DNA from: Candidatus Rokuibacteriota bacterium
GTDB taxonomy: Bacteria > Methylomirabilota > Methylomirabilia > Rokubacteriales > CSP1-6
Direction: 5' to 3'
Length of the DNA: 64,000 nucleotides
Assembly (NCBI GenBank): GCA_003220435.1
Contig: QHSL01000081.1
Location: 19,020 to 83,019, forward strand
Part shown: one piece after another, positions 9,410-17,152 of the stretch
How positions within the stretch are numbered: position 1 is the stretch's first letter
How the letters are laid out: every line of letters starts with the position of its first letter
Position numbers and translations under genes: made by a program
Notes under the pieces: model-generated
Database searches by the model: none
What the model saw: the letters and a program-made list of their open reading frames with translations, nothing else
Told to the model about the DNA's origin: nothing

Positions 9410-10492
9410 CTACCAGCGGATCAGCGTCGCGCCCCAGGAGAAGCCGGTGCCGAAGGAGACGAGCAGGACCAGATCGCCGTCGCGCACGAGGCCCGCCTGG
9501 ACGGCCTCGTGGAGCGCGATCGGAACCGAGGCGGCCGCGGTGTTGCCGTAACGCTCGACGTTTTTGAAGACGCGGTCGGCCGGAATCTCGAGGCTGTCGG
9601 CGACCGCCTCGAGGATCCGCAGATTCGCCTGGTGGAAGATGAACCGGTCGACGTCGCCGATTCCCAGCCCGTGGGCCGCCAGGCACTCCCGCACGACTTC
9701 CTTGAAGCGCCGTACGGCCTGCGTGAACACCGCGCGGCCGTTCATGCGCGGGCGCGCGCGGTCGTCGGCGATCTTGCGCTGCGAGACGACCGGGTACGTG
9801 GACGACCCGAACAGCTCGCCCGACAGCCCGTCGAGCACCGTGCCGTCGGTGTGGAGGTGGCTCGAGAGCACGCCGCGCGGCCCCGGCTCGGCCCGCATCA
9901 CCACGGCACCCGCGCCATCGGCGAAGAGCACGGCCATGTCGCGCCCGGCGTCGGTGTAGTCGAACATCGACGAGACCAGCTCGGCGCCGACCACGAGCAC
10001 CTGCCGGTACATCCCACCGCGCATCATCTGATCGGCGATCGCCAGGCCGTAGACGAAGCCGGCGCACCCCTGCTGCAGGCTGATCGCGGGCGTGCTCGTC
10101 AGGCCCAGGCGGCCCTGGAGCACGCACCCGGTGTGCGGGTAGGCGTAGTCCGGCACCGTGGTGGCCTCCACGATGCAGTCGAGGTCGCGCGGCGCGATCC
10201 CGGCGTTCTTCATCGCCTTCTCGGCCGCCTCGAGGGCCAGGTCGCTCACCATCAGCGACGAGTTGATCGAGCCGTCGAGCCCCTCGGCGAACACCGACTT
10301 CATGAACGCCTTCTTGTCGGGCGCGGCGGCGAGCTTCTGGAGCATCCGGTAGGTGTCCGGGGAGACGCGGCGCTCTCGGATGCCGGTGCGCTGGACGATC
10401 CATTCGTCGCTCGTGGTCATGCAGCGCGCCAGCAGGTGGTTGTCCACCACGCAGGGCGGCACCGCCATGCCCGTCGCGACGATCCGGTTCAT
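9410..10492 (-). CDS. 3-oxoacyl-ACP synthase III (FabH) family protein
   Basis: This encodes 360 residues of thiolase fold. The catalytic triad of the FabH/KAS III family is intact: Cys143 in QQGCAGF, His in FIFHQANLRI, and Asn in RYGNTAAAS. The family condenses an acyl-CoA starter with malonyl-ACP, or makes other acyl products in secondary pathways. It is about 40 residues longer than typical FabH (around 320), mainly through an insert at residues 47-78 (helical, DKKAFMKSVFAE), and it has no fatty acid synthesis neighbours. That makes a specialised ketosynthase-III-like enzyme more likely than the housekeeping FabH. The gene runs leftward alone, convergent with the Sel1 lipoprotein. Confidence 0.88.
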   Translation of the reverse strand: MNRIVATGMAVPPCVVDNHLLARCMTTSDEWIVQRTGIRERRVSPDTYRMLQKLAAAPDKKAFMKSVFAEGLDGSINSSLMVSDLALEAAEKAMKNAGIAPRDLDCIVEATTVPDYAYPHTGCVLQGRLGLTSTPAISLQQGCAGFVYGLAIADQMMRGGMYRQVLVVGAELVSSMFDYTDAGRDMAVLFADGAGAVVMRAEPGPRGVLSSHLHTDGTVLDGLSGELFGSSTYPVVSQRKIADDRARPRMNGRAVFTQAVRRFKEVVRECLAAHGLGIGDVDRFIFHQANLRILEAVADSLEIPADRVFKNVERYGNTAAASVPIALHEAVQAGLVRDGDLVLLVSFGTGFSWGATLIRW

Positions 10493-10576
10493 GTGCCGTT
10501 GAACTTGGGCGGACGCTCGTAACGCGTCACGGCCGTTCCGGAAAAGTCGTCGCCATTGACGGCCGCCACTATAGTC

Positions 10577-11068
10577 TCAGCGGCGGCCGTTGTCGAACCG
10601 GTGCATCGTGCCTTCACCGTCGGGGCGCGGCTGCTCCTGGTAGCGACCGCCGGTGTACGCGGCGATGATCTGTCGCCAGAAGGCCTGGGCCGCGACGTTG
10701 CTGGTGATCTGCGTGAGCTCCCACTTGCCCGGGAACATGTCGAACACCTGCCGGGCGACCTCGCCTCCGATCCCCTGTCGCCGGTGGCGGCGCAGGACGA
10801 AGAATTCGCTGATCTCGCGCGTGCCCTCGCCGGCAAAGCGGGCCCCGTCGCGGACCAGCACGAAGCCCGCGAGCGCGCCGTCGACGTAGACCAGGAAGGA
10901 CGTACGCTTCGGGTCGGTCCAGTAGCCCTCGATGGCCGCGTCGCCGTAGAGGCCGTCGTCGTGGATGGTCCAGCCGTCGATGGCGGCGAAGTCATAGAGG
11001 TAGAGCTGCATCAGGCGTCTCAGCACCGGCACGTCCCGCGCGCGAGCCTTGCGAAGCTCGACCTTCAT
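10577..11068 (-). CDS. GNAT family N-acetyltransferase
   Basis: This encodes 163 residues covering one complete GNAT domain. It begins VELRKARARDVPVLRRLM, the typical beta1-alpha1 start, and contains the acetyl-CoA pyrophosphate-binding loop RRHRRQGIGGEVA at about residues 93-105, following the ISEFFVL beta strand. The C-terminal end has the NVAAQAFWRQI helix found in small-molecule or peptide acetyltransferases. Substrate unknown. It is divergent from the BtpA-like gene, with start codons only 24 bases apart. About 84 bases separate its stop from the start of the leftward FabH-like gene. Confidence 0.85.
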   Translation of the reverse strand: MKVELRKARARDVPVLRRLMQLYLYDFAAIDGWTIHDDGLYGDAAIEGYWTDPKRTSFLVYVDGALAGFVLVRDGARFAGEGTREISEFFVLRRHRRQGIGGEVARQVFDMFPGKWELTQITSNVAAQAFWRQIIAAYTGGRYQEQPRPDGEGTMHRFDNGRR

Positions 11069-11079
11069 GATGGTCGTGC

Positions 11080-11085
11080 TAGGCT
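11080..11085 (+). promoter_or_regulatory. Candidate -10 box (TAGGCT) for the BtpA-like gene
   Basis: TAGGCT lies 7 bases before the ATG at 11093, so transcription would begin at or next to the start codon. No Shine-Dalgarno sequence intervenes. It is one of several such boxes in this window. Confidence 0.4.
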
Positions 11086-11092
11086 ACCGCTG

Positions 11093-11875
11093 ATGCGACT
11101 GGCACGCACGCTCATCGGCATGGTTCACCTCCCGCCCCTGCCCGGCAGCCCGCGCTGGGACGGCTCGATGGCGCGCGTGATCGCCGCCGCGCTCGCCGAC
11201 GCCCGCGCGCTGGCCGAGGGCGGGATCGACGCGCTGCTCGTCGAGAACTTCGGCGACGCGCCGTTCCCGGCGGGCCGGGTCGAGCCCGCGCCGGTCGCCG
11301 CCATGAGCGTCGTCGCCGCCGAGGTTCGGCGCGCGTACCCGGACGTGCCCCTAGGGATCAACGTGCTGAAGAACGACGCGCGGGCGGCGCTGGCCGTCGC
11401 CGCCGCGGTCGGCGCGCAGTTCATCCGGGTCAACGTCCACGCCGGCGCCGTGCTCGCCGACCAGGGCGTCGTCCACTCCGACGCGTACAACACGCTGCGC
11501 GACCGCCGCCTGCTCGGCGTGGACGTGGCGATCTTCGCCGACGTCGGCGGCAAGCACGCGGTGCCCCTGGCGCCGGTAGAGCTCGAGCAGACCGCGCGCG
11601 ACCTCGTGCACCGTGGGCTCGCCGACGCGCTCGTCGTTTCCGGGCCGGCCACCGGCCAGGCGGCACCGCTCGCGGACATCAAGCGCGTGCGCAGCGCGGT
11701 GCCCGACGTGCCGCTGCTCGTCGGCAGTGGCGTCGGCGCGGAGACCGTGAGCGAGCTCCTGTCGCTGGCCGACGGGCTGATCGTCGGCACCTGGGTGAAG
11801 CAGCACGGCGACGTGCGGCAGCCTGTCGATCGCGCGCGGGTGGAGAGGCTGGTTGCCGCGGCTCGTCGCCGCTAG
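11093..11875 (+). CDS. BtpA/SgcQ family TIM-barrel protein
   Basis: This encodes 260 residues. The N-terminus LIGMVHLPPLPGSP is the family signature of BtpA (first described as a photosystem I biogenesis protein in cyanobacteria) and SgcQ. The segments VENFGDAPF, GINVLKND, FIRVNVHAGA, ADVGGKHA, DALVVSGPATG and LLVGSGV are also family hallmarks and fit a (beta/alpha)8 fold. The biochemical function of non-photosynthetic members is not settled; nucleoside- or sugar-related metabolism has been suggested from context. I placed the start at the ATG of MRLARTLIGMV because the upstream open frame is antisense to the acetyltransferase. The 3' end overlaps the first NagZ-like gene by 23 bases. Confidence 0.88.
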   Translation: MRLARTLIGMVHLPPLPGSPRWDGSMARVIAAALADARALAEGGIDALLVENFGDAPFPAGRVEPAPVAAMSVVAAEVRRAYPDVPLGINVLKNDARAALAVAAAVGAQFIRVNVHAGAVLADQGVVHSDAYNTLRDRRLLGVDVAIFADVGGKHAVPLAPVELEQTARDLVHRGLADALVVSGPATGQAAPLADIKRVRSAVPDVPLLVGSGVGAETVSELLSLADGLIVGTWVKQHGDVRQPVDRARVERLVAAARRR

Positions 11876-12962
11876 CATCCTCGGCGCCTTCCTGCTCGTC
11901 GGCTGTCGCACCGCGATGCCCCCCGATCCCGCTCGGCTGGCCGCGCTCGAGCCCGAGCTGGGCTCGCTGCTCCTCGTGGGCTTCCACGGCACCGAGGCCG
12001 ATGGCAACGCGGACCTCGAGGACTTGCTCTGCGAGACCCGGGTCGGCGGGATCTTACTATTCGCCCGCAACATCGTGGACGCCGAGCAGCTCGCTCGGCT
12101 CACCGAGGCGATCACCGCGCGGTCGGCGGCGTGCACCTCCCGCAGGCTCTTCGTCGCCGTCGATGCCGAGGGCGGCAACGTGATGCGCCTCGCGCCGATC
12201 ACAGGCTGGAGCCCGACCCTCTCGGCCCAGGAGCTGGGCGAGCGCAACGACTTCGCGCTGACCGAGCTCGAGGCGCGCCGCATCGGCGCGATGCTGCGCG
12301 CCGCGGGGATCAACTGGGATCTGGCGCCGGTCGTCGACGTCGGCTACAACCCCGCCAATCCGGTCATCGTGGGTACGGCGCGGAGCTTCGGCGCCAACCC
12401 GCTGCTGGTCGCCGAGCACGCGCGCGCCTTCGTGCGAGGCCTGCGCGCCGAGGGCGTGCTGACGGCGCTGAAGCACTTCCCCGGCCACGGCTCGAGTTTC
12501 GCGGACTCCCATCACGAGTTCACGGACGTTACCGCCACCGCGGAGCCGGAGCTCGAGCTCGTCCCCTATCGCGCGCTGATCGCGGAGGGGCTGGCGGACA
12601 GCGTGATGACGGCGCACGTCTTCAACCGGCGACTCGACGACGCGCGCCCGGCGACCCTCTCGCGCGCGACGATCACCGGGCTCCTCCGCGGCGAGCTCGG
12701 CTTCCGCGGCCCAGTCGTCAGCGACGACCTCCGGATGGGCGCGATCGAGAAGCAGTACGGCCTCGGCGAGGCGGCGGTGATGGCGGTCGACGCCGGCGTC
12801 GACGTGTTGCTGATCACCGACGACCGGCTCCCGGACGGGCGCTCGGCCGCACAGGCGACGCTCGACGCCCTTCGCACGGCGCTCACCCGGGGAAGGCTCG
12901 ATCCCGGGCGTGTCGAGGCCGCGCTGGAGCGCGTGCGGGCGCTCAGGGGCCGCTTGAACTAA
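11853..12962 (+). CDS. Glycoside hydrolase family 3, NagZ-type beta-N-acetylhexosaminidase, lipoprotein
   Basis: This encodes 369 residues starting at TTG and overlapping the BtpA-like gene by 23 bases. A lipoprotein signal is visible (SILGAFLLVGC), so the enzyme should be anchored in the envelope. The GH3 NagZ hallmarks are complete: KHFPGHG at 207-213 followed by the DSH acid/base dyad (Asp218/His220), and the nucleophile Asp291 in VSDDLRMGAI. NagZ enzymes release N-acetylglucosamine from muropeptides or from cell-wall fragments. Gram-negative NagZ is normally cytoplasmic, while lipid-anchored forms such as that of Bacillus subtilis work outside. The next gene is a second, cytoplasmic paralogue, and a DUF1460 amidase-like gene follows, which supports cell-wall salvage. 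Confidence 0.9.
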   Translation: MPRLVAASILGAFLLVGCRTAMPPDPARLAALEPELGSLLLVGFHGTEADGNADLEDLLCETRVGGILLFARNIVDAEQLARLTEAITARSAACTSRRLFVAVDAEGGNVMRLAPITGWSPTLSAQELGERNDFALTELEARRIGAMLRAAGINWDLAPVVDVGYNPANPVIVGTARSFGANPLLVAEHARAFVRGLRAEGVLTALKHFPGHGSSFADSHHEFTDVTATAEPELELVPYRALIAEGLADSVMTAHVFNRRLDDARPATLSRATITGLLRGELGFRGPVVSDDLRMGAIEKQYGLGEAAVMAVDAGVDVLLITDDRLPDGRSAAQATLDALRTALTRGRLDPGRVEAALERVRALRGRLN

Positions 12963-13004
12963 GCGCCTCGTCTGGCGGATCACCGTACGCCCGACCCGGT
13001 GCGG

Positions 13005-13010
13005 TAGGAT
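13005..13010 (+). promoter_or_regulatory. Candidate -10 box (TAGGAT) for the second NagZ-like gene
   Basis: TAGGAT ends 6 bases before the ATG at 13017 in a 54-base intergenic gap with no Shine-Dalgarno sequence. A start site at the usual distance would fall on the ATG itself, giving a leaderless message. Confidence 0.45.
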
Positions 13011-13016
13011 CGCACT

Positions 13017-14066
13017 ATGGGGCCCGGACACGCGCTCGCGGTCGGCTTCGACGGGACGGCAATCCCCGACGATCTCGCGGCCTTGGCCGAGCAGTCCGGG
13101 CTCGGCGGCATCGTTCTGTTCGCGCGCAACTGTCCCAGCCTCGAGGTCGTCCTCGCTCTCACCGCGGCCGCGCGACGGCTCGGTCCCGACATCCTCGTCA
13201 TGGTCGATCACGAAGGCGGACGGGTCCACCGCCTGCCCCCGCCCTTCACCCGCTTTCCCTCTCCGGCCACGGTGGGGCGCTCGGGTGATCCTCGCCTGGC
13301 CGCGGTGGTCGGCAGGGCCATGGCCCGCGAGCTCCGCGCCGCCGGATTCGACTCCGGGCTGGCGCCCGTGCTCGACTGCCCGGTCGATTCGGCGAGCGCG
13401 GTGATCGGCGATCGCGCCTTCGGGGCGACCCCGGCTTCGGTCGCGGCGTGCGGCGTCGCCTCCGTCCAGGCGATGCTGGAGGTGGGCCTCCTCCCCGTGG
13501 CGAAGCACTTCCCGGGGCACGGGCGCGCATCGGTCGACTCGCATCACGAATTGCCGGATGTCGACACCACCGAGGACGAGCTCGAGCGCGGTGAGCTCGT
13601 GCCGTTCCGGGCCGCGCTCGGGGCTGGCTGCCCGGCGGTGCTGGTCGCCCACGTGCGATACCGTGCGCTCGATCGCGAGGTTCCGGCCTCACTCTCGCCC
13701 CGGGTCATCGGCGACCTTCTCCGGCGGCGACTCGCCTTCTCGGGTCTCATCCTGAGCGACGATCTCGAGATGGGTGCCGTCGCCAATTCCTGGGGGGTGG
13801 CCGGCGCGGCTCGACGATTTCTGAGGGCGGGCGGCGATCTTGCGTTGATCTGTCGGCGTACCGATGTCCGAGGCGAGACGCTGGCGGCGATTGCGGAGGA
13901 CGTCGAACGGGGCGCCCTCGACCTCGCTCCGGCGGTACGGCGTCGTCAGGCCGTCCGGCGCCTCGTCGACGCCGCCGGGCCCCGGCTCGACCTCTCGGTG
14001 ATCGGCTGCGCCGAGCATCGAGCCCTCGCCGAGGAAGTGGCTCGGCGAGGAGCCGCGCGAGCTTGA
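13017..14066 (+). CDS. Glycoside hydrolase family 3, NagZ-type beta-N-acetylhexosaminidase, cytoplasmic
   Basis: This encodes 349 residues, close to the usual NagZ length of about 340, with no signal peptide. It carries GGIVLFARN, VMVDHEGGRV, the KHFPGHG block at 163-169, the DSH dyad (Asp174/His176) and the nucleophile Asp248 in LSDDLEMGAV. The expected reaction is removal of terminal GlcNAc from GlcNAc-anhydroMurNAc peptides during wall recycling. It is a tandem paralogue of the preceding lipoprotein form, 54 bases downstream, and is followed after 2 bases by a DUF1460 protein. Sequence alone does not exclude other beta-hexosaminide substrates. Confidence 0.9.
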   Translation: MGPGHALAVGFDGTAIPDDLAALAEQSGLGGIVLFARNCPSLEVVLALTAAARRLGPDILVMVDHEGGRVHRLPPPFTRFPSPATVGRSGDPRLAAVVGRAMARELRAAGFDSGLAPVLDCPVDSASAVIGDRAFGATPASVAACGVASVQAMLEVGLLPVAKHFPGHGRASVDSHHELPDVDTTEDELERGELVPFRAALGAGCPAVLVAHVRYRALDREVPASLSPRVIGDLLRRRLAFSGLILSDDLEMGAVANSWGVAGAARRFLRAGGDLALICRRTDVRGETLAAIAEDVERGALDLAPAVRRRQAVRRLVDAAGPRLDLSVIGCAEHRALAEEVARRGAARA

Positions 14067-14068
14067 CC

Positions 14069-14983
14069 ATGCGGAGCCGGCGCGCATTCCTCGCGCTCGG
14101 GGCGCGGGCTCTCCTGGCCGGCGGTGCGCTCGCGACCGCGCGCCCAGACCGCGCGCCGGGGCGAGAGGGCGCCTCGAGCGCCGTGACGGGCCGGGAGACC
14201 TTCGAGCGGCTCCTGAGGCAAGCGCGCGAGTGGCGGTGGATCGACCGGCCGATCGGCGAGCGGATCGGCGCCATCGGAATGGCGCTCCGCCAGACGCCGT
14301 ACGTCGACGGGACGCTGGAGCTCTATGAGGACCGGGAGGTCTGCTCCGTCAACCTCCTCGGCCTGGACTGCGTCACGTTCTACGAGAACGCTCTGGCCTT
14401 CGCCCGAATGCTGAGGCGCGGTGGGAGCACGCCGGACGCGCTCCTGACGGAGGTCACCTTCACCAGATACCGCGGGGGCCGGCTGACCGACTACGCGTCG
14501 CGCCTTCACTACATGAGCGACTGGTTCTTCGACAACGACGACAAGCGGGTGGTCCGCCTGATCACGCGCGAGCTGCCGGGCGCGGCCCGCTTCACCAAGC
14601 GCGTCGGCTTCATGAGCGCGCACCCCGAGGCCTATCGGCAGCTCAAGACGAATCCGGCGCTGGTCCAGAAGATCGCGCGCGTCGAGGCCGATATCAATGC
14701 GCGCACGATGCACTATCTGCCGAAGGAGAAGGTCGCGACCGCCGCCGCGTCCTTCATGACCGGGGACATCGTCGGCATCACCACGACGATCGACGGCCTG
14801 GATTGCTCGCATGCGGGGCTCTGCTATCGGGACGCGAACGGAGTGCCGCGGCTGCTCCACGCGTCGACGACCCGCCGGGCCGTCGTTCTCGACGAGGATC
14901 TCGCGACCTACCTCGCGGGCGTGTCGACCCACACCGGCATCATGGTGGCGCGGCCCCGGGAGGTGCCGCCGGCTCGCCCCTAA
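14069..14983 (+). CDS. DUF1460 family (N-acetylmuramoyl-L-alanine amidase-like), Tat-type export signal
   Basis: This encodes 304 residues from ATG 2 bases after the upstream stop; a TTG at 14063 is an alternative in-frame start. The N-terminus MRSRRAFLALGARALLAGGAL has a twin-arginine pair followed by a hydrophobic stretch, so Tat export is likely. DUF1460 proteins belong to the NlpC/P60-like papain fold and are described as amidase-like enzymes acting on peptidoglycan fragments. The candidate catalytic Cys is in LGLDCVTFYENA and the His in LDCSHAGLCY. Its position after two NagZ-type enzymes fits stepwise salvage of murein fragments. Assignment of the active residues is by family pattern, not by alignment. 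Confidence 0.85.
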   Translation: MRSRRAFLALGARALLAGGALATARPDRAPGREGASSAVTGRETFERLLRQAREWRWIDRPIGERIGAIGMALRQTPYVDGTLELYEDREVCSVNLLGLDCVTFYENALAFARMLRRGGSTPDALLTEVTFTRYRGGRLTDYASRLHYMSDWFFDNDDKRVVRLITRELPGAARFTKRVGFMSAHPEAYRQLKTNPALVQKIARVEADINARTMHYLPKEKVATAAASFMTGDIVGITTTIDGLDCSHAGLCYRDANGVPRLLHASTTRRAVVLDEDLATYLAGVSTHTGIMVARPREVPPARP

Positions 14984-15006
14984 CGTGGCGCTCCTCGACG
15001 GTGCGC

Positions 15007-15942
15007 TCAGCGCGCCGCCAGCAGCCGTTCGACTTCGGCGCCCGTCGGCAACGAGGGCTGGGCGCCGCGGCGCGTGCACGTGAGGGCGGCGGCCGCGTTG
15101 GCGAACCGCAGGGCGCTCTCGATCGCGCGGCCCGCGCCGAGCGCCGCGGACAGGGCGCCCGTGAACGCGTCGCCGGCCGCCGTCGTGTCCACGACCGACA
15201 CCCGATGCGCGGCGATTCTGAACTCGCCGCCGTCCGTGCACGCCAGCGCGCCCTCGGCGCCGAGCGTCAGGATCGCGGTGCCGACGCCGAGCCGGCGCAG
15301 CGCCTGGCCGGCGGCGCTGGCGGAGCCGCGGTCGTGGACGGCGACGCCGGTCAGTCGCTCCGCCTCGCCCTCGTTCGGCGTCAGATAGTCGACGAGCCTC
15401 CAGATGTCGGGAATGCCCTCGCGCGCGGGCGCCGGGTTCAGCACGGTGATCGCCCGATGCCGCCGCGCCTCCTCGAGCGCGAAGGCCGTGGTCTCGAGCG
15501 GCGTCTCGAGCTGGCAGACGACGACCCGGGCCCAGGCGAAATCCTCGCCGCGCGCGCGGACGTGATCCGGAGCAAGGTGGCGGTTCGCTCCCGGCGCCAC
15601 CGTGATCTGGTTGTGGCCCTCGGGATCGATGACGATCAGCGCGGTGCCGGTGGCGGCCTCGCCGGTGACGCTCACGCCGGCGACGCCGATCCGCTCGCTC
15701 TCCAGCGCCGCGCGGATCTCGCGGCCCGAGGCATCGTCGCCCACGCACGCGATGAGGCGCACCTCGGCGCCGAGGCGGCGCGCCGCCACCGCCTGGTTGG
15801 CGCCCTTGCCGCCGCGATTGACGAGCAGCGTGCCGCCGGTCACCGTCTCGCCGACGCGCGGCAGGCGCGGCGCGGCGACGGCGAAATCGACGTTTGCCGA
15901 GCCGACTACGAGGACGCGGGACGCCGCGACGTCGGTGGGCAT
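15007..15942 (-). CDS. PfkB family sugar kinase, ribokinase-like
   Basis: This encodes 311 residues with the full PfkB pattern: VVGSANVDF at the N-terminus, the NRGGKGANQAVAARRLG sugar-binding signature, NPAPAR, YLTPNEGEAE, and the ATP/catalytic signature DTTAAGDAFTGAL, in which the Asp of AAGD is the base. These features match ribokinase, which phosphorylates ribose to ribose 5-phosphate. The gene starts inside the end of the nucleoside hydrolase gene (37-base overlap), so the pair is translated together. Ribose freed from nucleosides by the neighbour is therefore the likely substrate. It converges with the DUF1460 gene. Confidence 0.9.
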   Translation of the reverse strand: MPTDVAASRVLVVGSANVDFAVAAPRLPRVGETVTGGTLLVNRGGKGANQAVAARRLGAEVRLIACVGDDASGREIRAALESERIGVAGVSVTGEAATGTALIVIDPEGHNQITVAPGANRHLAPDHVRARGEDFAWARVVVCQLETPLETTAFALEEARRHRAITVLNPAPAREGIPDIWRLVDYLTPNEGEAERLTGVAVHDRGSASAAGQALRRLGVGTAILTLGAEGALACTDGGEFRIAAHRVSVVDTTAAGDAFTGALSAALGAGRAIESALRFANAAAALTCTRRGAQPSLPTGAEVERLLAAR

Positions 15943-16835
15943 AGGCGGTCGAGGAACAGGCGGAGGAATCGGTCGCTGTCGACGCCTTTCGCGACGCGGC
16001 AGTTCGGCGCCCCGCTCACCCGCATCGTCTCGCCGTCCGGTCCGATGGCGAGCCGGATCGCCTCCCACTTCACCAGCGACGGATCGAACGCCACGCCGAC
16101 CGCCAGGGGGTCGTGGAGCGCCATCCCCTGCTCGCCGTCGGCGTGCCCGATCCTGAATGCGCGCTCCGAGAAGGCCTGGATCCGCGAGGCGATCACACCG
16201 GGCGATCGCGCCAGCGCGGCGCGGAGCCCGGCGCGCGGCAGAACCGCCTGTCGCGTCGCATCGAGGGGCACCAGCTCGAGCGGCAGCCCGGCGGCCAGCA
16301 CGCGATGCGCCGCTTCGGGGTCGACGTGCATGTTGAACTCGGCGGCGGGCGTGACGTTGCCGGGCACGTCGACGGCGCCGCCCATGACGACGACCCGCCC
16401 GATTCGACCGACGCTGGCGGCGTCCGCCTTGAGCGCCAGTGCGACGTTCGTCAGGGGCCCGAGGGCGATGAGCGTGAGCTCGCGCCCGTGTCGCCGTGCG
16501 GCGTCGACGATCACGGTCGCCGCATCGGGCGATGTCGGCAGCGAGGCCACGGCAGGCCAGTCGGCGAGGTCGCCCAGCCCGTCTTCGCCGTGATAGCGCG
16601 TCGCCGTCGTGAGGGGCCGGGCGAGCGGGCTGCTGGCACCGCCCGCGACGAGCGGGGTCGGCGACGGCCGGCGGAGCGCCAGCAGTCGGAGCGCGTTCGT
16701 GCTCGCCAAATCCACCGGCACGTTCCCGGCGACCGTGGTGAGCGCGTCCACCCGCAACTCCGGCGAATTCCACGCCAGGAGCAGGGCGAGGGCGTCGTCA
16801 ATTCCGGGATCGGTGTCGATGACGGCTGGCGTCAC
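15906..16835 (-). CDS. Inosine-uridine preferring nucleoside hydrolase family protein
   Basis: This encodes 309 residues, usual for the family, from a GTG start. The N-terminal IDTDPGIDDALAL motif supplies the calcium-binding aspartates; TLIALGPLTNVALAL, VVVMGGAV, AEFNMHVDPEAA and MALHDPLAV are the other family blocks, the last containing the metal-binding Asp. The enzyme hydrolyses the N-glycosidic bond of ribonucleosides to free base and ribose. It lies directly upstream of, and overlaps by 37 bases, a ribokinase-like gene that would use the ribose. It is transcribed divergently from the SelW-like gene across 89 bases. Confidence 0.9.
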   Translation of the reverse strand: MTPAVIDTDPGIDDALALLLAWNSPELRVDALTTVAGNVPVDLASTNALRLLALRRPSPTPLVAGGASSPLARPLTTATRYHGEDGLGDLADWPAVASLPTSPDAATVIVDAARRHGRELTLIALGPLTNVALALKADAASVGRIGRVVVMGGAVDVPGNVTPAAEFNMHVDPEAAHRVLAAGLPLELVPLDATRQAVLPRAGLRAALARSPGVIASRIQAFSERAFRIGHADGEQGMALHDPLAVGVAFDPSLVKWEAIRLAIGPDGETMRVSGAPNCRVAKGVDSDRFLRLFLDRLCPPTSRRPASS

Positions 16836-16924
16836 GGAATCCCCCCACGGTCGGCTCCCATCGTACTAAAATGAAGGCCACGTTGAGCTCGGGCGCTGGT
16901 GACATTCCCGGAGAGGAGGAGCGG

Positions 16925-17152
16925 ATGAACATCCAGATCAGATACTGCGGGGAGTGAAACTACCTCCCACAGGCCTCCAGTTTGCAGGCCGCCATCAAGA
17001 CCAAGTACGGCATCACGGCGACGCTCAAAGAGGGAGCCCTCGGCATCTTCGAGGTCTCGATCGACGACGAGGTCGCCTACACGAATCAGGAGACCTTCCG
17101 CTTCCCGACCAACGAGGAGATCTTCACGAAGATCGACGCCGCTAAGAAGTAG
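16925..17152 (+). CDS. SelW-like (Rdx family) selenoprotein with in-frame UGA read as selenocysteine
   Basis: The reading frame from ATG 16925 to TAG 17150 has 75 sense positions if the TGA at 16955-16957 is read as selenocysteine (residue 11). AGGAGG ends 5 bases before the ATG. The start reads NIQIRYCGEUNYLPQA, giving Cys8-x-x-Sec11, the redox motif of the Rdx (SelW/SelT/SelH) thioredoxin-like family. It is followed by AIKTKYGITATLKEG, GIFEVSIDDEVAYTN and FRFPTNEEI, matching the family's beta-alpha-beta-beta-alpha order and its usual length of about 75-90 residues. Similarity continues on both sides of the UGA in one frame, so a nonsense mutation is unlikely. Redox activity is expected; the physiological partner is unknown. 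A hairpin lies just after the UGA. The 3' end overlaps the convergent CoA-transferase gene by 11 bases. selA, selB, selC and selD are not in this window. Confidence 0.9.
16955..16990 (+). promoter_or_regulatory. Candidate bacterial SECIS element: UGA plus downstream hairpin
   Basis: The Sec UGA is at 16955-16957. Fourteen bases later GGCCT (16972-16976) pairs perfectly with AGGCC (16986-16990) around a 9-base loop, CCAGTTTGC, that contains a GU. Bacterial SECIS elements are hairpins within the coding region just 3' of the UGA, with a short loop containing GU recognised by SelB. The geometry fits, but the stem is short and no folding was computed. Confidence 0.6.

Noticed and set aside
10556..11092. 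Upstream open extension of the BtpA-like frame
   Set aside because: It is antisense to the acetyltransferase, and the family start at 11093 is a better match.
16955..16957. TGA as a nonsense mutation in a SelW-like gene
   Set aside because: It stands at the exact redox position of Rdx selenoproteins, a SECIS-like hairpin follows, and the rest of the frame is intact.
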